Of a stretch of DNA of 64,000 bases, positions 35,354 through 47,460 are shown piece after piece. Position numbers and translations under genes: made by a program. Numbering within the stretch: the stretch's first letter is position 1; each line of letters starts with the position of its first letter. The notes beneath the pieces were generated by a model. It worked only from the letters and a program-made list of their open reading frames with translations, was not told the DNA's origin and ran no database searches. Where the stretch lies: assembly GCF_011075055.1 (NCBI RefSeq), contig NC_058145.1, positions 4,621,228 through 4,685,227 of the forward strand, given 5' to 3'. Source of the stretch: Mangifera indica. Lineage: Eukaryota; Streptophyta; Magnoliopsida; Sapindales; Anacardiaceae.

Positions 35354-35875
35354 TTAGTAGGGATGATAATGGGGAAAGACAGGGAGGGGATTTCAATCCC
35401 CGTCTTTGTCCCCATCCCTGTAGGAGATGTCAATCTTCGTCTCTTTTATGAGAATGAAAATGATTCCCTGTCTCATCTCTACGAAGAAAAACTCTCTCCT
35501 CATCCCTTCTCTATCCCTATGGGGAAAAATTCCCTCTCTATACCTCTAAACACAATATAAATATATTAAATAAAAAAATTAAGTAAAAATCAAAAGTAAT
35601 CCACTATTTCAAATGTCACAAATATAATATATTAACCACTTTAATACGTACAACAAAAACTTAAATAAATTTGAAAAACATAAATAAGCTAAAACTATAA
35701 AGATATATTAATATTTTAAGTAAATATATTAATATAAAAAGGCGAAGATAAGGGCGGGGCAAGGCGGAGAGGGGATACATGTATCTTTGTCCTCGATTGC
35801 GAAAATTTTTTCATCCTTGTCTCCATCCTCTTCCCCATTTTTATCAGGAAATTCTCTCCTCGTTAGGGTCGAGAC
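35354..35875. repeat. hAT-MITE-like repeat in copy 2
   Basis: Duplicate of 29538-30095, starting near 35358 with TAGGGATGATAATGGGG and containing GGGCGGGGCAAGGCGGAGAG at about 35750. Confidence 0.45.
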
Positions 35876-36554
35876 CCTAAAATTGGATCGAAATTACCAT
35901 TTGTAACTTTGAGATACAAAGACTTCATAGTCTCACGTAAGTAAAATACTCTAATTTCTAATTCCACGTCATTAAACAATTTGTTATATATATATATAAC
36001 AAAAGCATTTTAAATTGTCAACTCTAGTTTAAACTACAAAGAATTTTTATGTTTTAGGGTTAGGTCTAAATGTATGCTTTCGGGTTTATTTTTGGTTTTC
36101 ACATGAGTAAGGCTAGATTCAAAGTGAGTTTGTTTAACCTTAAAGAGTTTTGTTCAAACGAGCTTGAAATGAGTATGTTGTATACAAACCCAAGTTGAAG
36201 TATGTTAAAGAATCACCACACGAGCCTAAACCCGAGTAGAAAAGGAGTTGAGCGCATCTTGCCTTTTTTAAGTTTTTGTTAAAATAATGTCCTTGATCAT
36301 TTGGGCTAAATAACAAAGGTTTAGTAAACCCTAAAATTTTCACTTCTCCCACTCTCTCGTTGCTACTCTATTTCCTCTTGCTTCTATCTTCGCGTCATTG
36401 GTTGCATTTCTCCTACTGGACTCCACCTCCTATTGCTTATGTCTTCGACTTTTTGGCATCGTTGGTTGCATTTATCCTCACTTTAGTTAACTTCGCTACA
36501 TTCTAGTTTTAGTTCCTCCTTTCACGACAAACTTCGACTCTTCGACATTTCTCC

Positions 36555-37790
36555 ATCAAGTTTTGTAAGAAAAGGTTGAAACTGCAGAAGACACATTCAA
36601 CAACACACATTTCCTACAATATGGAACAATGTCGCGAGAGAAAGAAGGCATTAGGAAAAGAGAGTGATTTGAAAGGCTAAACAATGTTAGGGTTTAAGCC
36701 AACACAAGCAAATTTTCTAAACTCCTTTACTCCACCTGTACTGAGGATGAATGCGAAATGTGATCACAATAAGGTACAACTTAAATACGTAATTAATTTA
36801 TTTGGTTAATTACTATCATTTTTAAACTAACTTGTGTTAAAATAATTAACAATTATTGTGATGCAATATGCAAGTGCGAGAGGCACTTGCTGATATGATT
36901 CTAATGGATGAACTGTCGTTCAATATGGTTGAGCATATTGGCTTCAACTACTTTTGTAGCATTCTACAACCTCTATACGAGACATTGGAAGGAAACAAGC
37001 AAACTTTGATTGTGATTGAGTTGTGTAGGTCAAAACCAATGATTTGAAAAGACTTTTCCAAAATTTGAGAAGGATACGTGTGATAACCAATTAATAGGAG
37101 TCAGATGTGCAAAACATTAAATAAATGGTCATACCTATGCATTGGGTGGATCTAGAATGGACTTTAAATGAACACATTATTATCTTTGTCCATGTTCCTT
37201 TCCTAAGAAAAGGAAAAATGTTGCACAAAGTGTATTCAATTGTTTCGACAAATAGGGTATTCAGAATAAGGTAAAGTTCAATCTATTTATACTTATACAT
37301 TGTCTATTTCTTGATCAATAAGTGGCAACCCTATTGTACATGTTAATTCTATGTTAATAGGTGCACACCATCATTATAAACAATACATCCATGAATGACA
37401 AGTACATCGCATTATTGATGGATGATTTTAAGATGCAAAGATCATTAGTTTGCAAAGGAAAGTTATTCAACATTCAGTGCATGACGTACATCGTCAATCT
37501 TCTTATTCAAGATGGTTTAGGTGAGACTAAGGGGTTTATTGATAAAATAAAAGATATTATGAAATATATATGAGCTAGTAAGATTAGGCAGTGAGACTTT
37601 GCAAATACTGTTAAAATATGTGGTTTTAAGGAAAGAAAATTGATTTTGGATTGCCCCACTAGATAGAATAACACCTATAATATGTTTAATGTAGTGTTGA
37701 TTTTCGAAAAGTGTGGCCTCGATAAAAGCTAAGGATGATATCTATTAGCCATATTTACTAACCGGAGATAGAGTTTGTGAATTTTCAAAT
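36555..37790 (+). pseudogene. Ac-like hAT transposase, copy 2
   Basis: Parallel to the copy at 30800-32260. The first cysteine codon of the BED finger is lost in a 14-bp deletion, leaving FCKKRLKLQKTHSTTHIS-like sequence. VREALADMILMDELSFNMVE (about 36873-36930) and INNTSMNDKYIALLMDDF, then LFNIQCMTYIVNLLIQDGL (37361-37573), are preserved. The copy is cut off inside the region corresponding to the SGTKYP block. Stops throughout; not functional. Confidence 0.8.
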
Positions 37791-38838
37791 GTATAGTCTG
37801 TTCATGTGTGGAGTAGATTGCCCCACTAGATAGAATAATACCTAAAAATTGCAAGTATGTTTATGTGTGGAGTAGATTGGATCCAAGCTAAAAATTAGGT
37901 GAAAAAACCATCAAATGTACAACTTTAACTTTATATACTTATTGATTTATTATGTGAAAAAGTTAATTAATTAACCATGTCGTTTATTTTCTTGAAAATA
38001 ATTGCTAAAATTGAGATTGACCCATTAGACACTTAAACAATCACACACTGGGGGATGATGGAATGTTCTCGTACACATTCATATCTAACTTATAAGCGGA
38101 CCTTTCCCAGATGAATTTTATTGATGCAGGGGTTTAAATTTCTTTTTAGTAGTTAATCTCTCTGGTATAATTTCAGTCAGGCTTTTACTTGGTGAGTTAA
38201 TATAATATTATTGCTACTTTTCTTTCTGAAACTTTCAAGAAAGCACAATATATTCGGCAGTGTCCAGGTTGATCAAGATGATAGGTATGTGTTTTCTAAG
38301 ATTTATTTATTTTTCTTTTTGAGTGCTTTGATTTTGTACAGTCTGTTACACTTTATGGCATTTCAGTGCGGAAGTGATTTTATATGCTTAATAAAGTACT
38401 GAAGTTAAATACTATCAATTACTTTTATTGGTTCATTGTTCTGAAACTCCATACCACTTTGACTAGTAGTTTACATTTGACATTATTTATACAACTTTAA
38501 TATGATTTGGGTCTTATGGTTGCTGTTTATTTGGTCATTATTTATACAACTGAGTTTTTGAGATGATTTGGATGATACAAAATTTTAGCATAAGTTTGGT
38601 TTCATATATTCCACATAACTTAATGCCTAAAAGTTCATAATGTTATTACAGAATATACTGCACATTTTGGCACAATTGTGACATCATTTTTCATATACTA
38701 AGCATTCTTGTATTTCTTGATAGATTCTTGAAGAAACTTACAGATTTTGCAGGATGAAATAAGAGCAAAGAATCACTGAGATTGGTTGATGATCAAGCAT
38801 TTTCCCAAACTTATTTTCAGATGTATATATATTTTTTT
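37791..38838. other. Spacer with one exon-like fragment
   Basis: Mostly AT-rich, no gene. At about 38214-38284 the frame LKLSRKHNIFGSVQVDQDDR runs into GGTATGTGT, which looks like an exon followed by a splice donor; a second possible acceptor (TTTTGCAG, 38746-38753) lies downstream. It may be a captured or decayed gene piece. Family not recognised. Confidence 0.25.
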
Positions 38839-39440
38839 GAGTTTATGCAAATTGTGTAGGGTAATGAGATCCAAAACACGAATGCGAACCCAAGCTTGAA
38901 ATGCAAGCTCGAAGTTGACCCAGAGAAGTGAGTCGAACATGAGTATCCAAAACCAAGTAGAGCATGTTTGACTGAGCCGAATCAAACACATTTGTTTAGA
39001 GCTGAGTCAAGCCATGGTTAGGCGAGCTCGAGCCAAGTTCGAGATTGGCTACATTGTCTCAAGTATGTTCGAATCGATCCCAAACTTTGTAGTTTTTGAG
39101 TGAGCTGATCATGAGCAACTAGTTCGTCAAGCTCGTCAAACCCCAGCCGAAACTTAACAACTTATGTTTGGGCTTAGTTTAACTCGAATCTAGCTCTACA
39201 CGTCAATACCTTTCATGAATAATTTGTCTACTTAGTGATGAGAACATATAATCTTAAAAACGGAATTCCATGTATATACCTAGGAAAATTAATTCTATAT
39301 TAAGAAGCTAATTTTGTTTCTATATCAATTAATATGAGAATGGGTGGATTTAAACTGAATTCAAACAAAATGTAATTTGAGTTTAATTTAAATTAAGAAT
39401 GGTTAGTTTGAAATCGAGTTCAGTTCAATTAAGTTGGTCA
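38839..39440. repeat. Dispersed GAGTT/TCGAG-rich repeat
   Basis: Runs such as GAGCTCGAGCCAAGTTCGAG and AACTCGAATCTAGCTC recur as a style at 7206-7370, 27430-27660, 30320-30450, 36110-36240 and 50320-50460. Class unknown, boundaries not visible. Confidence 0.35.
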
Positions 39441-39851
39441 ACCAGTGATGTCAAAAAACAAAATCATCAAAGAAGAATAAAGATCTCTTAAAGGGAGGAA
39501 TAATTAATGGAGAAAAAAATTATCATTAACAAGGTGACTCTTCAATCTTAAATAAAGTTTAAAATATAAAAATTAAAATTTCAATTTGAGTTTGACTTAT
39601 TCAAGGTATTTAGTGATTCAAACCTAGACAAATTAGGATTGCCATGATTTATATGTATTTAATTTAGAATTTTTCAGCAAATTCATTTATGTTGAAAAAG
39701 AATCTTATGTTAACAAGATAATGAAAATTATGGTGGGCAGTTACGATTCTTATAATAGCTTTTGAGAATTAAAAATAAATAAATTATCCAACCTAATTTT
39801 ATATTTATTTTCGTGATGGTGGTTAAACATCCAAGTAATGTGACCTATGTT
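39441..39851. other. AT-rich spacer
   Basis: Nothing recognised before the hAT-C terminus. Confidence 0.4.
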
Positions 39852-40322
39852 TAGACATGGTAGGAGGCCTAGACCCCTATTTTCAACCCAGCCTACGAGA
39901 GCATGACTCTCTATTATAGTAGGCATTGTTTGCCCTACGAGTTGGCTCGACCTGATCTGCTACTATAGCAGGCTGTTTAAAACATTAGAAATTAAAAATT
40001 AAAAAAATGCCTCTATAAGTTTAGAGCAACATCTGCACTTGTAGATGTCTAGCCAGGCCAATAGCTACTAGCTAATTGTTGGCTCGATCAAAATATATAT
40101 ATTTTTAAATTTTTTCTTATATAAACCCCTTTCTCCCTTTTAAAAATCATACGACTTCAATTCTCATTCTCAATCTCTTATTCTCTCAACAATTTCATTC
40201 ATCAATCTCTTATTCTCAAATTCTCATATTTTCAATCAATATTTATCCGAGTATAACAATTTAGTTTGATGTTGTGATACAATTTTGTCAATCATTATTT
40301 TTTATTCAACAAAAGATTATAA

Positions 40323-40776
40323 ATGGATCTAGAGTTAAATGAGTTTAATCTATTTAAATACTTTAAAGGTGATGATATTGTTGACAACACATCTAAAACA
40401 CTGACATGTGAAAGTGTGAAAGCATCGACGTATGAAAGTGTGACAAACTTGATGGGAAAAAAAAAGAAAACAAAAGTTGATGTTGTATAATCATTTCGAT
40501 TAAATAGAAAAATGATTGAAGGTAAACTAATTTGACAGGTAATGCACAAACATTGCGGACCTTGTTTGACATGTGCCAGTTTAGCTGACATTGGTCATCC
40601 TTGTTGTCATCTTACTAAATATTATAAAAAAATTCCATTTGACATGAGAGGGTAAAAACAAATTGCCTTCACTAGATCACGATCGGTTGGCAACTCTAGT
40701 GAGGTAGATGGTCTAAGCACTTTAAGGCACGTTAGAGAAATGACGAATTTCATCTACGATCATTCTAAGATGAGAG
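40323..40776 (+). pseudogene. hAT-C transposase, N-terminal part
   Basis: From ATG at 40323: MDLELNEFNLFKYFKGDDIV, then basic KKKKTKVDVV and a stop. Next come MIEGKLI, a stop, and VMHKHCGPCLTCASLADIG with CCHLTKYYKK, a decayed BED-type finger. It ends REMTNFIYDHSKMR exactly where the LTR begins. It aligns with the minus-strand hAT-A half at 4601-5351 (EEMIEGKLI, KHCDS, STFIYDQMKMRDYM). Two or three stops; inactive. Confidence 0.75.
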
Positions 40777-42660
40777 TGTAGGGAATTCGTGGCCTTTAGC
40801 GGCAGAATAATAATTTAAAAATTTTAATAAACTATACAAACACATCATAAAAACCCATTATGGTTCTCCCTCGTAGTAAGATTAATTCACAACATACATA
40901 AAGCACTAGCGAGAGATTGCGAAGTCATGCTTTAAAAAAAAACAAGAGTAGACATGCTCTTTGGTATCCACATAAAGTAGCAATAATAAATGCTAAACTA
41001 TGCTTAAGGCTTGCTAGAACCGAAGGATAGTTTGTATGTGTGTGAGAGGTATAGAAAACACTCACTCTATGACTAGGATTATATGTATTAAACACTATGT
41101 ATAAAGAACACAAGAACATATGCATATATGTACACAAAAAAGAGACCCCCCTGACCTTGTTCATGGCCTAGGCGGATTTGGCCATGTACACACGAAAGAC
41201 ATTAGTTTCTCGAATGTACATTGTATGGGTGGGATAATTCCCACCCATACAATGTATACAACCCTCATAGGCTAGTACCTATTTCATTTATGTACACCCA
41301 GGTCATGTAATTACATGCACCCAAGCTTGCATCTTACACCTGGTCTAGTTTACTTGGATTGGGTATACATCTCCTAATTAATTTCCAACAATTTTTTGCC
41401 TTCAACATAAAATTGTGGGATAACGAAGATAATGGAGATAGAATAAAATACTATCCTTAGCCTGATTTGAATTTCAATCTAGGTGATGTGGTTTTAGATT
41501 TATCTAATTGGATAAAATCTAATCTTGACATTTCTGACATACACCGTAGCTACTTATAATTATTACACTAAGGTCCCAAAGTACAATAACACATACTTTT
41601 GGATCCATAGACCTTTCCAAGGCTCAAAATCCTTTAACCAAAATATAGACTGAATTTAACTTAGATAATCTTACACCTCCAAACTTTATCAACCCTTTCT
41701 CATGTGTAACTTATAGGTTTTCCGCTAAGTTTGTAATGTTCGAATTCATGTTGGGCTTTTGACCTGACATCTATCTAAACATAGATAAAGATTGCACTCT
41801 AACAAGGTATCATGACAACCCAATTAATAGAAGGTTAATATGTGGCTTCTTAATCTGTCAGTGATATAGTTACTTATATAATTTGATCCTTTCATCATAC
41901 AATATTTTTTCCAGGTTGAGGAATAAATAAAATGTCTCCCTCAGGGCTCCTTAAAAAACATAGACTGACTTTTGTCAATGACTAGATAATATTTAATCAA
42001 ACATCAACGCAATCCTATTATGACCATATATTTAGTTGGTCATCCATCAAAAAACATTAACTAAGATATCAGCTTGCATGCTCAAAAGTAATGAATTCTT
42101 TATTTATCCATTTTTCTAGCAATCTTCTGACCGAACTATATTGGGTTGACGTCAAATCATACTAATTTTTGCATAAAATAGTCTAATAAACTCAAGTCTA
42201 AAGATCACATATATCTTCGCTTATTAAGAGGATATTTTTCATTTACATTGGAGCAACTATTTATATGGAATCCTCTTGACGAGTTAATTTGGTGAACATG
42301 TTTATAATGTGTTGCATTAAGTCGTTAACAAACAATTTTGACACATAAGAATTGTCATCATCTTTCAATGAGGTTGTTTAATACTATGATAACTCTATCA
42401 TTATTATTTGTGCCTCCGGTCATGGTAATATTAAAGTTATTAACATTTTAAGAATGACCATATATTGTGCATATAGGATTCTCACAATCCGATATCATAC
42501 ACTGATCTCCTAATCACAATTCAACTATTCTTATGACATTTGTCTAAGCATATATTAATATATTGTAACATACAAAGATACCCATGGGAAATTACAAATA
42601 TGACCTTATTAATGAATTTATATCGTTATAGAAATTGGCTCTGGGGCACCAACCCCAACA
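40777..42660. mobile_element. Probable solo LTR (1.88 kb) in hAT-C
   Basis: Begins TGTAGGGAATTCGTGG and ends ACCAACCCCAACA, the TG..CA form with inverted TGTAGGG/CCCCAACA ends. It breaks the hAT-C frame between KMR and DYMTMYVVAY, which are contiguous in the hAT-A copy (KMRDYMIIYIV). Flanks GAGAG (40772-40776) and GGAAG (42661-42665) match only 3 of 5, so the target duplication is blurred. No reverse transcriptase or primer site inside. The family is unknown; a non-LTR insertion is less likely given the ends. Confidence 0.65.
41217..41256. repeat. Perfect 18-bp palindrome with 4-base loop
   Basis: Arm TACATTGTATGGGTGGGA, loop TAAT, arm TCCCACCCATACAATGTA. All 18 pairs match. It lies within the probable solo LTR. 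Confidence 0.95.
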
Positions 42661-44665
42661 GGAAGACTATATGACTATGTATGTTGTAGCTTATAACCAA
42701 CCTTTTTCATATGTTGAAGATAAAATATTATAATGGATGATACAAAATAGTGCTCAACTAATTTCTAAAAGATTTTCTAGGTTTGACATTGTTAGAAATT
42801 ATGAATGCATGAAATTAAAAACTATAGGAGAACTAAGTAATTTTAATAGAACTATTTCAATTACTTCTAATTTATGGACTACAACTAAACATGATATAGG
42901 ATACATTTGTGCAACTGCCTATTACATTGATTCTGAATGGCAATTGTGCAAAAAGGTTATTGTATTTATGTTACTAAAATATCTTCATACTAGTATTACT
43001 ATTTATCAAACATTAGATAATATTTTTTATGAATATAAAATCAATAACTCTATTTTTTTAATTACCTTTTGGTGAAAAATTATTTCATATTAAGTGAAAT
43101 TAATGTTGAATCATTTAGTCTTACCATTTGGTAAAAAAATTATTTCATATTAAATGTATTTATTATATCATAAATTTAATAGTTTAAGATGGTTTGAGTT
43201 TTGCGAAAGATCAAGTAGCACTAATTAGACATGTTATCGTTTATATTTCGTCATCCTCATCACGCGTACAAGTATATTATCAATTGTGTAAACAAATAGG
43301 TTAAAATGAAAAAATAAAATAAAAGTTAATATTATAACGAGGTAAAATTCAACATATCTTACATTGAAAGCATGTGAAATAGTTATAACACAATTTTTCA
43401 ATGCTCAACCAAAGGATTTCGATAATGCATTTTTTTTTTTACTGAATATGATTTACATTGTTATTAGTATTATATAATATATGATACGATACAGGTAAAA
43501 AAAAAAACATATCATGAAGTATATTGAATTAATATGATATAATAGACATATCGTATGATATAATACATATCATATGATATGATATATATTATCGATATTG
43601 ATTAATATACTTTTTGGAGAAAATAATTATATAATAGATATGTATATGAGAAATCTTAAACTTTTAAGAGTGTTTGTGATATTTTTTAAAATATAACGTG
43701 TTAATTAGATTTTTTATTATTTTATTTTTTAAAAAATTGTATCATACAATATAATACGATATTTAATATATTATATAAAAAATTAGGTTTTTGATACATG
43801 ATACAATACATAATTCTACTACCATGGTTGGAACATTGCCAATACTCTAATAAACATGTTAAAGCCCTTGAAAACAGTCATCGATCAATGCTTAGGTGTG
43901 TATTATCTCATTGCATGTTTAATTTTATATAATATGCGAAAAATAAGTGATATTTTTAAAAGATATAGTTATAGTGTTTTGCAAGATATTTATAATGGAG
44001 GAAAGATTTTAAAAATATTGGAAATAGTTACCGTTTCTTTTTGTTGTAGGCACCATTTTAGATCCTAAGACCAAATTGTTAGGAGTTCAAATTGTTTAGA
44101 TACTATAAATGAAAATTTGTTATAATTGGACACTAATAAAATAGAAAATTTTCAAGATTTTTTAGTTAAAATATATATTATTTATGAATATGAATATAGA
44201 AGGACTATACATACTCCCAAACCAGAGGTAAGTTAAGATGTTTTAGGTAGACAAAAGTCGCATATATGGTCTATTTGGCATAAAAGTAAGCAATATGTAG
44301 GATAGAGTACAAATTATTGTAAGTTTTATAATTATATTAATATCGATCATTATCCTAAAATTATTAAATGATATGATGATATATTTGATGTTTTAGCATA
44401 GTAGAAAACACATAAAAAAAGTTTTCTTATACTTTTCACAATGACAGGTGATCTACTAACGTCTTCGGTGTCTATTGTAGCATCAAAATAAATTTTTAAT
44501 ATAAGTGAATGCATGTTGGATGACACGCGATTAAACTTATACCCTAACATGATCGAGGCGATCATGTGTATGCAAAATTAGGTGACAATTGACTTTAAAT
44601 TACAAAATTGGGTAGCTAACGATATATTTGAAGAATTTAAGAATTTGAACATTGAAGATGAGTAG
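42661..44665 (+). pseudogene. hAT-C transposase, central and C-terminal part
   Basis: Resumes after the LTR with DYMTMYVVAYNQPFSYVEDKIL, then a stop and WMIQNSAQLISKRFSRFDIV. NYECMKLKTIGELSNFNRTI and SITSNLWTTTKHDIGYICAT follow, the TSDLW-type block of plant hAT transposases. AYYIDSEWQL follows. Later pieces include LILYNMRKISDIFKRYSYSV (about 43916-43980), an ILDPKTKLLG motif (44055-44085) and the dimerisation domain at about 44440-44665 (TSSVSIVASK, LDDTRLNLYPNMIEAIMCM). Frameshifts and stops separate these blocks and an AT-rich segment (43430-43820) appears inserted. It pairs with hAT-A as a second family member. Confidence 0.8.
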
Positions 44666-45072
44666 AGTATATTTAAATTGAACTTATATTTGTACATTAT
44701 ATAAATAAATTAATTTGTATTATCTTTAAATTTTTTTCATTATGTAATCATAGTATTTCTTCATCACAAATGAGAGAGTATCAATAAAATTTTTGAGGTA
44801 TTGTCCTCAGTTTTAGTAATTCAAAAATAATTTTTATTTAATTTTATATATTTTTTAAAATAAAAAATATTTTATCATTTAATTAACAAATTGGCTCGAA
44901 GGCCCAACACAACATGATCCCTTAAAATACAGGTCGTGCCGTGAGTTTTAGTTTTTTTTAAGCTAGTTAGACTCGCAAGACCTGTTACTATGCAGACTTG
45001 GTTCGACATGACCCAAAGGCATGATAGACTATGCTGAAGTTGATCCAACCCGACCACCTTTGCCTATGTTCA

Positions 45073-45468
45073 ACAATTTAATTATTCAATTTATGCTCAA
45101 TTCCTTTAATGTTTGACCTTTCTAATCCAACTACTAAGAAAAAAAGCACAAAGGTCTTTGTGATCTTGAAAATGCCTATTTTCCACCCAATATTTGATAA
45201 AATAACAAATTTTCACTCTTTATGTTTTAAAAAACACTATTTTTATTTATCTGATAAAACTAATAGTTAGTTTTAACAAACAAATAATATTTATATCATT
45301 TTATTAATATATTATAATAAGACATAATTAACTTTATTTTGTTTCAAAAGTTTAAAATATTATAATAATATTCTATTAAACTGTGAATAATATTATAGAA
45401 TGTGAATGATTTTTTTAATTTAAAAGGGTAAATGGATATTTTCACTAATCTTGTTTGGAAAACTATCA
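45073..45468. other. AT-rich spacer
   Basis: No gene. Phrases such as TTTTCCACCCAATATTTGAT (45179) resemble Mutator-like terminal sequences but no matching inverse end is clear. Confidence 0.35.
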
Positions 45469-45948
45469 AAGGGTGTTTGGTTTGGATAATGTTTTATTAC
45501 CAAAATAGAAATATTACCTTGAAGATAGATTACTTAGAAGATTACTGAGTATAAATGATTACTATGTTTAATAAAATTTAATATATATAAATAATTATTA
45601 TGTTTGGTTAAAGGTAATAAAAGATTATTAGTAAATTATTTTATTTAAATGTCCTTGAATATAATTATTTTTAAATATTTTTATGTTATTTGTCATATTA
45701 ATTAAAAATAATTTATTTTGTCTTAAAAAACTAATAAATAATAATATATTAATTATAATAAAATCAAGATAACCTTGGTAATCTTTAAATACCTAAGGTG
45801 AAGATGTTAATCAGATTACCACCTATATTACCTATCACATCAATATTGATAATAAAATATTACTATAATCTTCTATTACTGACAAACCAAACAAGATAAT
45901 AAAATATAGATTACAAGGTAATCTTAAAAACTATAACCAAACGGCCCC
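45469..45948. mobile_element. MITE, uninterrupted copy (480 bp)
   Basis: Left AAGGGTGTTTGGTTTGG; right, inverted, GGGGCCGTTTGGTTATAG. Flanked by TCA at 45466-45468 and 45949-45951, a perfect 3-bp duplication. It is the inverted, intact counterpart of the split MITE at 7968-19230. The GTTTGGTT terminus plus 3-bp duplication suggests a Tourist-like (PIF/Harbinger) MITE, although the duplication is TCA rather than TWA. Confidence 0.8.
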
Positions 45949-45951
45949 TCA

Positions 45952-47218
45952 TAGTCATCCTCCTATATTTTTAAATAATTATAGGCACAATTATTTAAAT
46001 ATGACATATACACTTTTAATTTGTTATTTTTAGTTCAGTTTTTTGAGAGTGCGATTATCATATGAAATTATTAAGAAAGATATTAAAATTTTAAAAATTT
46101 CAAAACACCTCAAACTTTTTGAATTTTTAAATCTCTTGCAAAATTTCATTAACACCTTAACACCCCTAACATTCTCAATTATAGTTTGTCTTTAAATGTA
46201 CGATTATATGACATCGATACCACTATCTATATTTGTATTAATATTTTATTTTTAATTAACATTAACATAAATTGAATAAAAATTTATTTAATAAAATGAG
46301 GTAAAGTGTAATTTATTTTGAGGCTTTTTGGTCTTTTCAACAATTCTATACAAAATTTAACAGAGTTTTTAATAAATTTAATATAAGGGTCCAAACAAAT
46401 ATTTCAATAATACTATCATATTAAATAATTTTTCAACAAAGTAATGTTATGTGTATTCAGTTTTAAATATTTAAATAATATATCATTTAAGTATTTAATT
46501 AAATATTTAAAACATAATACATATAATTTTATTATTCAATAGAATCATCTACCTTGCTATGATTCATAATAATATATGATTTATAACTTAAAAGATAAAT
46601 AATTTAATGAAGCATAGAACACACCGAAAATGTAGTTTACACGCGGTGAATTTTCACAACACCTTTGGCACTAAGCTTGTAGTGTACTAATTAAAAATTA
46701 CGGTAGGAACAGAGGAAAGAAACCAAAAGGCAACCCTTCAATTTTGCCTCTTTTACTTTGTACCCTCTAGATTCTTTTAACACCATTATTAATATTATCA
46801 AATATTTAATTTATTATATGTTAAATTCATACATGTTAATTATTAGAGTAGCACTATGTGCAAAAATAATGGGTATAAATTTGAGTATAAATGATAATAT
46901 ATCATCATATAATTAGATATTGTTTGATCTCTAATTCAAAATCATTCAATTATACAATGATATATCGTTATTTGTAGATATTGTTTATGTATATAGTTTA
47001 ACTATAATTATTATAATTGATTTTTATAAGTGTATTATGTGGTTATCAATATTAGATTGAACATTCCACATTAGAAAATAAATATAATTTATGATGAATG
47101 ATGCATGTATCATTTTTCAAGTATTATTATAATTATATCTTATTTACAAATTTGTTTGCAAATGGTGGATTTTTATTATAACTATAATTTTATTGCAAAT
47201 TCAAATTGAGGACATTTA
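45952..47218. other. AT-rich spacer with small foldback repeats
   Basis: 46443-46527 is a short foldback: TATGTGTATTCAGTTTTAAA with an inverse ending TTTAAAACATAATACATATA. 46846-46990 (AGAGTAGCACTATGTGCAAA onwards) may be a related MITE. No gene. Confidence 0.4.
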
Positions 47219-47360
47219 TATAACACACCGCCTCGAAGGTCTGGTCACTCAAGGTAAAATGTTACTTAATCTCATCCAAGCACAAGTAGTAATCACAATA
47301 AAATACTTGCTCAAAGAAACATATACTAAATAACCTCAAAATGCATTATTAATCACAAAA

Positions 47361-47460
47361 ATTAATAATCAAAATCTAAAGTGTCAATGCTCAAAATCCA
47401 AGCAACTAAAATTAATAATCAAAATCTAAAGTATCAATACTCAAAATCCAAGCAACTAAT
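47361..47460. repeat. 50-bp tandem duplication
   Basis: Unit ATTAATAATCAAAATCTAAA...CCAAGCAACTAA at 47361-47410 is repeated at 47411-47460 with about three differences, so the event is relatively recent. Confidence 0.93.

Larger units (their letters stand above)
32405..37790. repeat. Tandem duplication, copy 2 (right end truncated)
   Basis: Direct repeat of 27110-32404. It ends abruptly near 37788 (GTGAATTTTC), equivalent to about 32043 in copy 1, so about 360 bp of copy 1 has no counterpart. Just beyond, two short direct repeats (TTGCCCCACTAGATAGAATA at 37651 and 37817; ATGTGTGGAGTAGATTG at 37806 and 37864) mark local rearrangement. Confidence 0.86.
39852..45072 (+). mobile_element. hAT-C: hAT transposon of the hAT-A family
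   Basis: Left end TAGACATGGTAGGAGGCC; right end, inverted, TGAACATAGGCAAAGGTGG, both variants of the plant hAT terminus. The internal transposase runs on the same strand. The host sequence is 5.2 kb including a 1.88 kb LTR insertion (40777-42660), hence about 3.3 kb originally. No convincing 8-bp target duplication. The leader (39970-40320) shows TTCTCATTCTCAATCTCTT repeats similar in style to the hAT-A and hAT-B leaders. Confidence 0.75.

Noticed and set aside
44350..44565. Minus-strand frame in hAT-C
   Set aside because: Shadow of the plus-strand dimerisation domain (TSSVSIVASK, LDDTRLNL).
39844..45070. Identical CCTATGTT octamers at 39844-39851 and 45063-45070 as the hAT-C target duplication
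   Set aside because: The right copy overlaps the expected terminal inverted repeat (TTTGCCTATGTTCA corresponds to TTTGCCATGTCTA), so the match is probably accidental.
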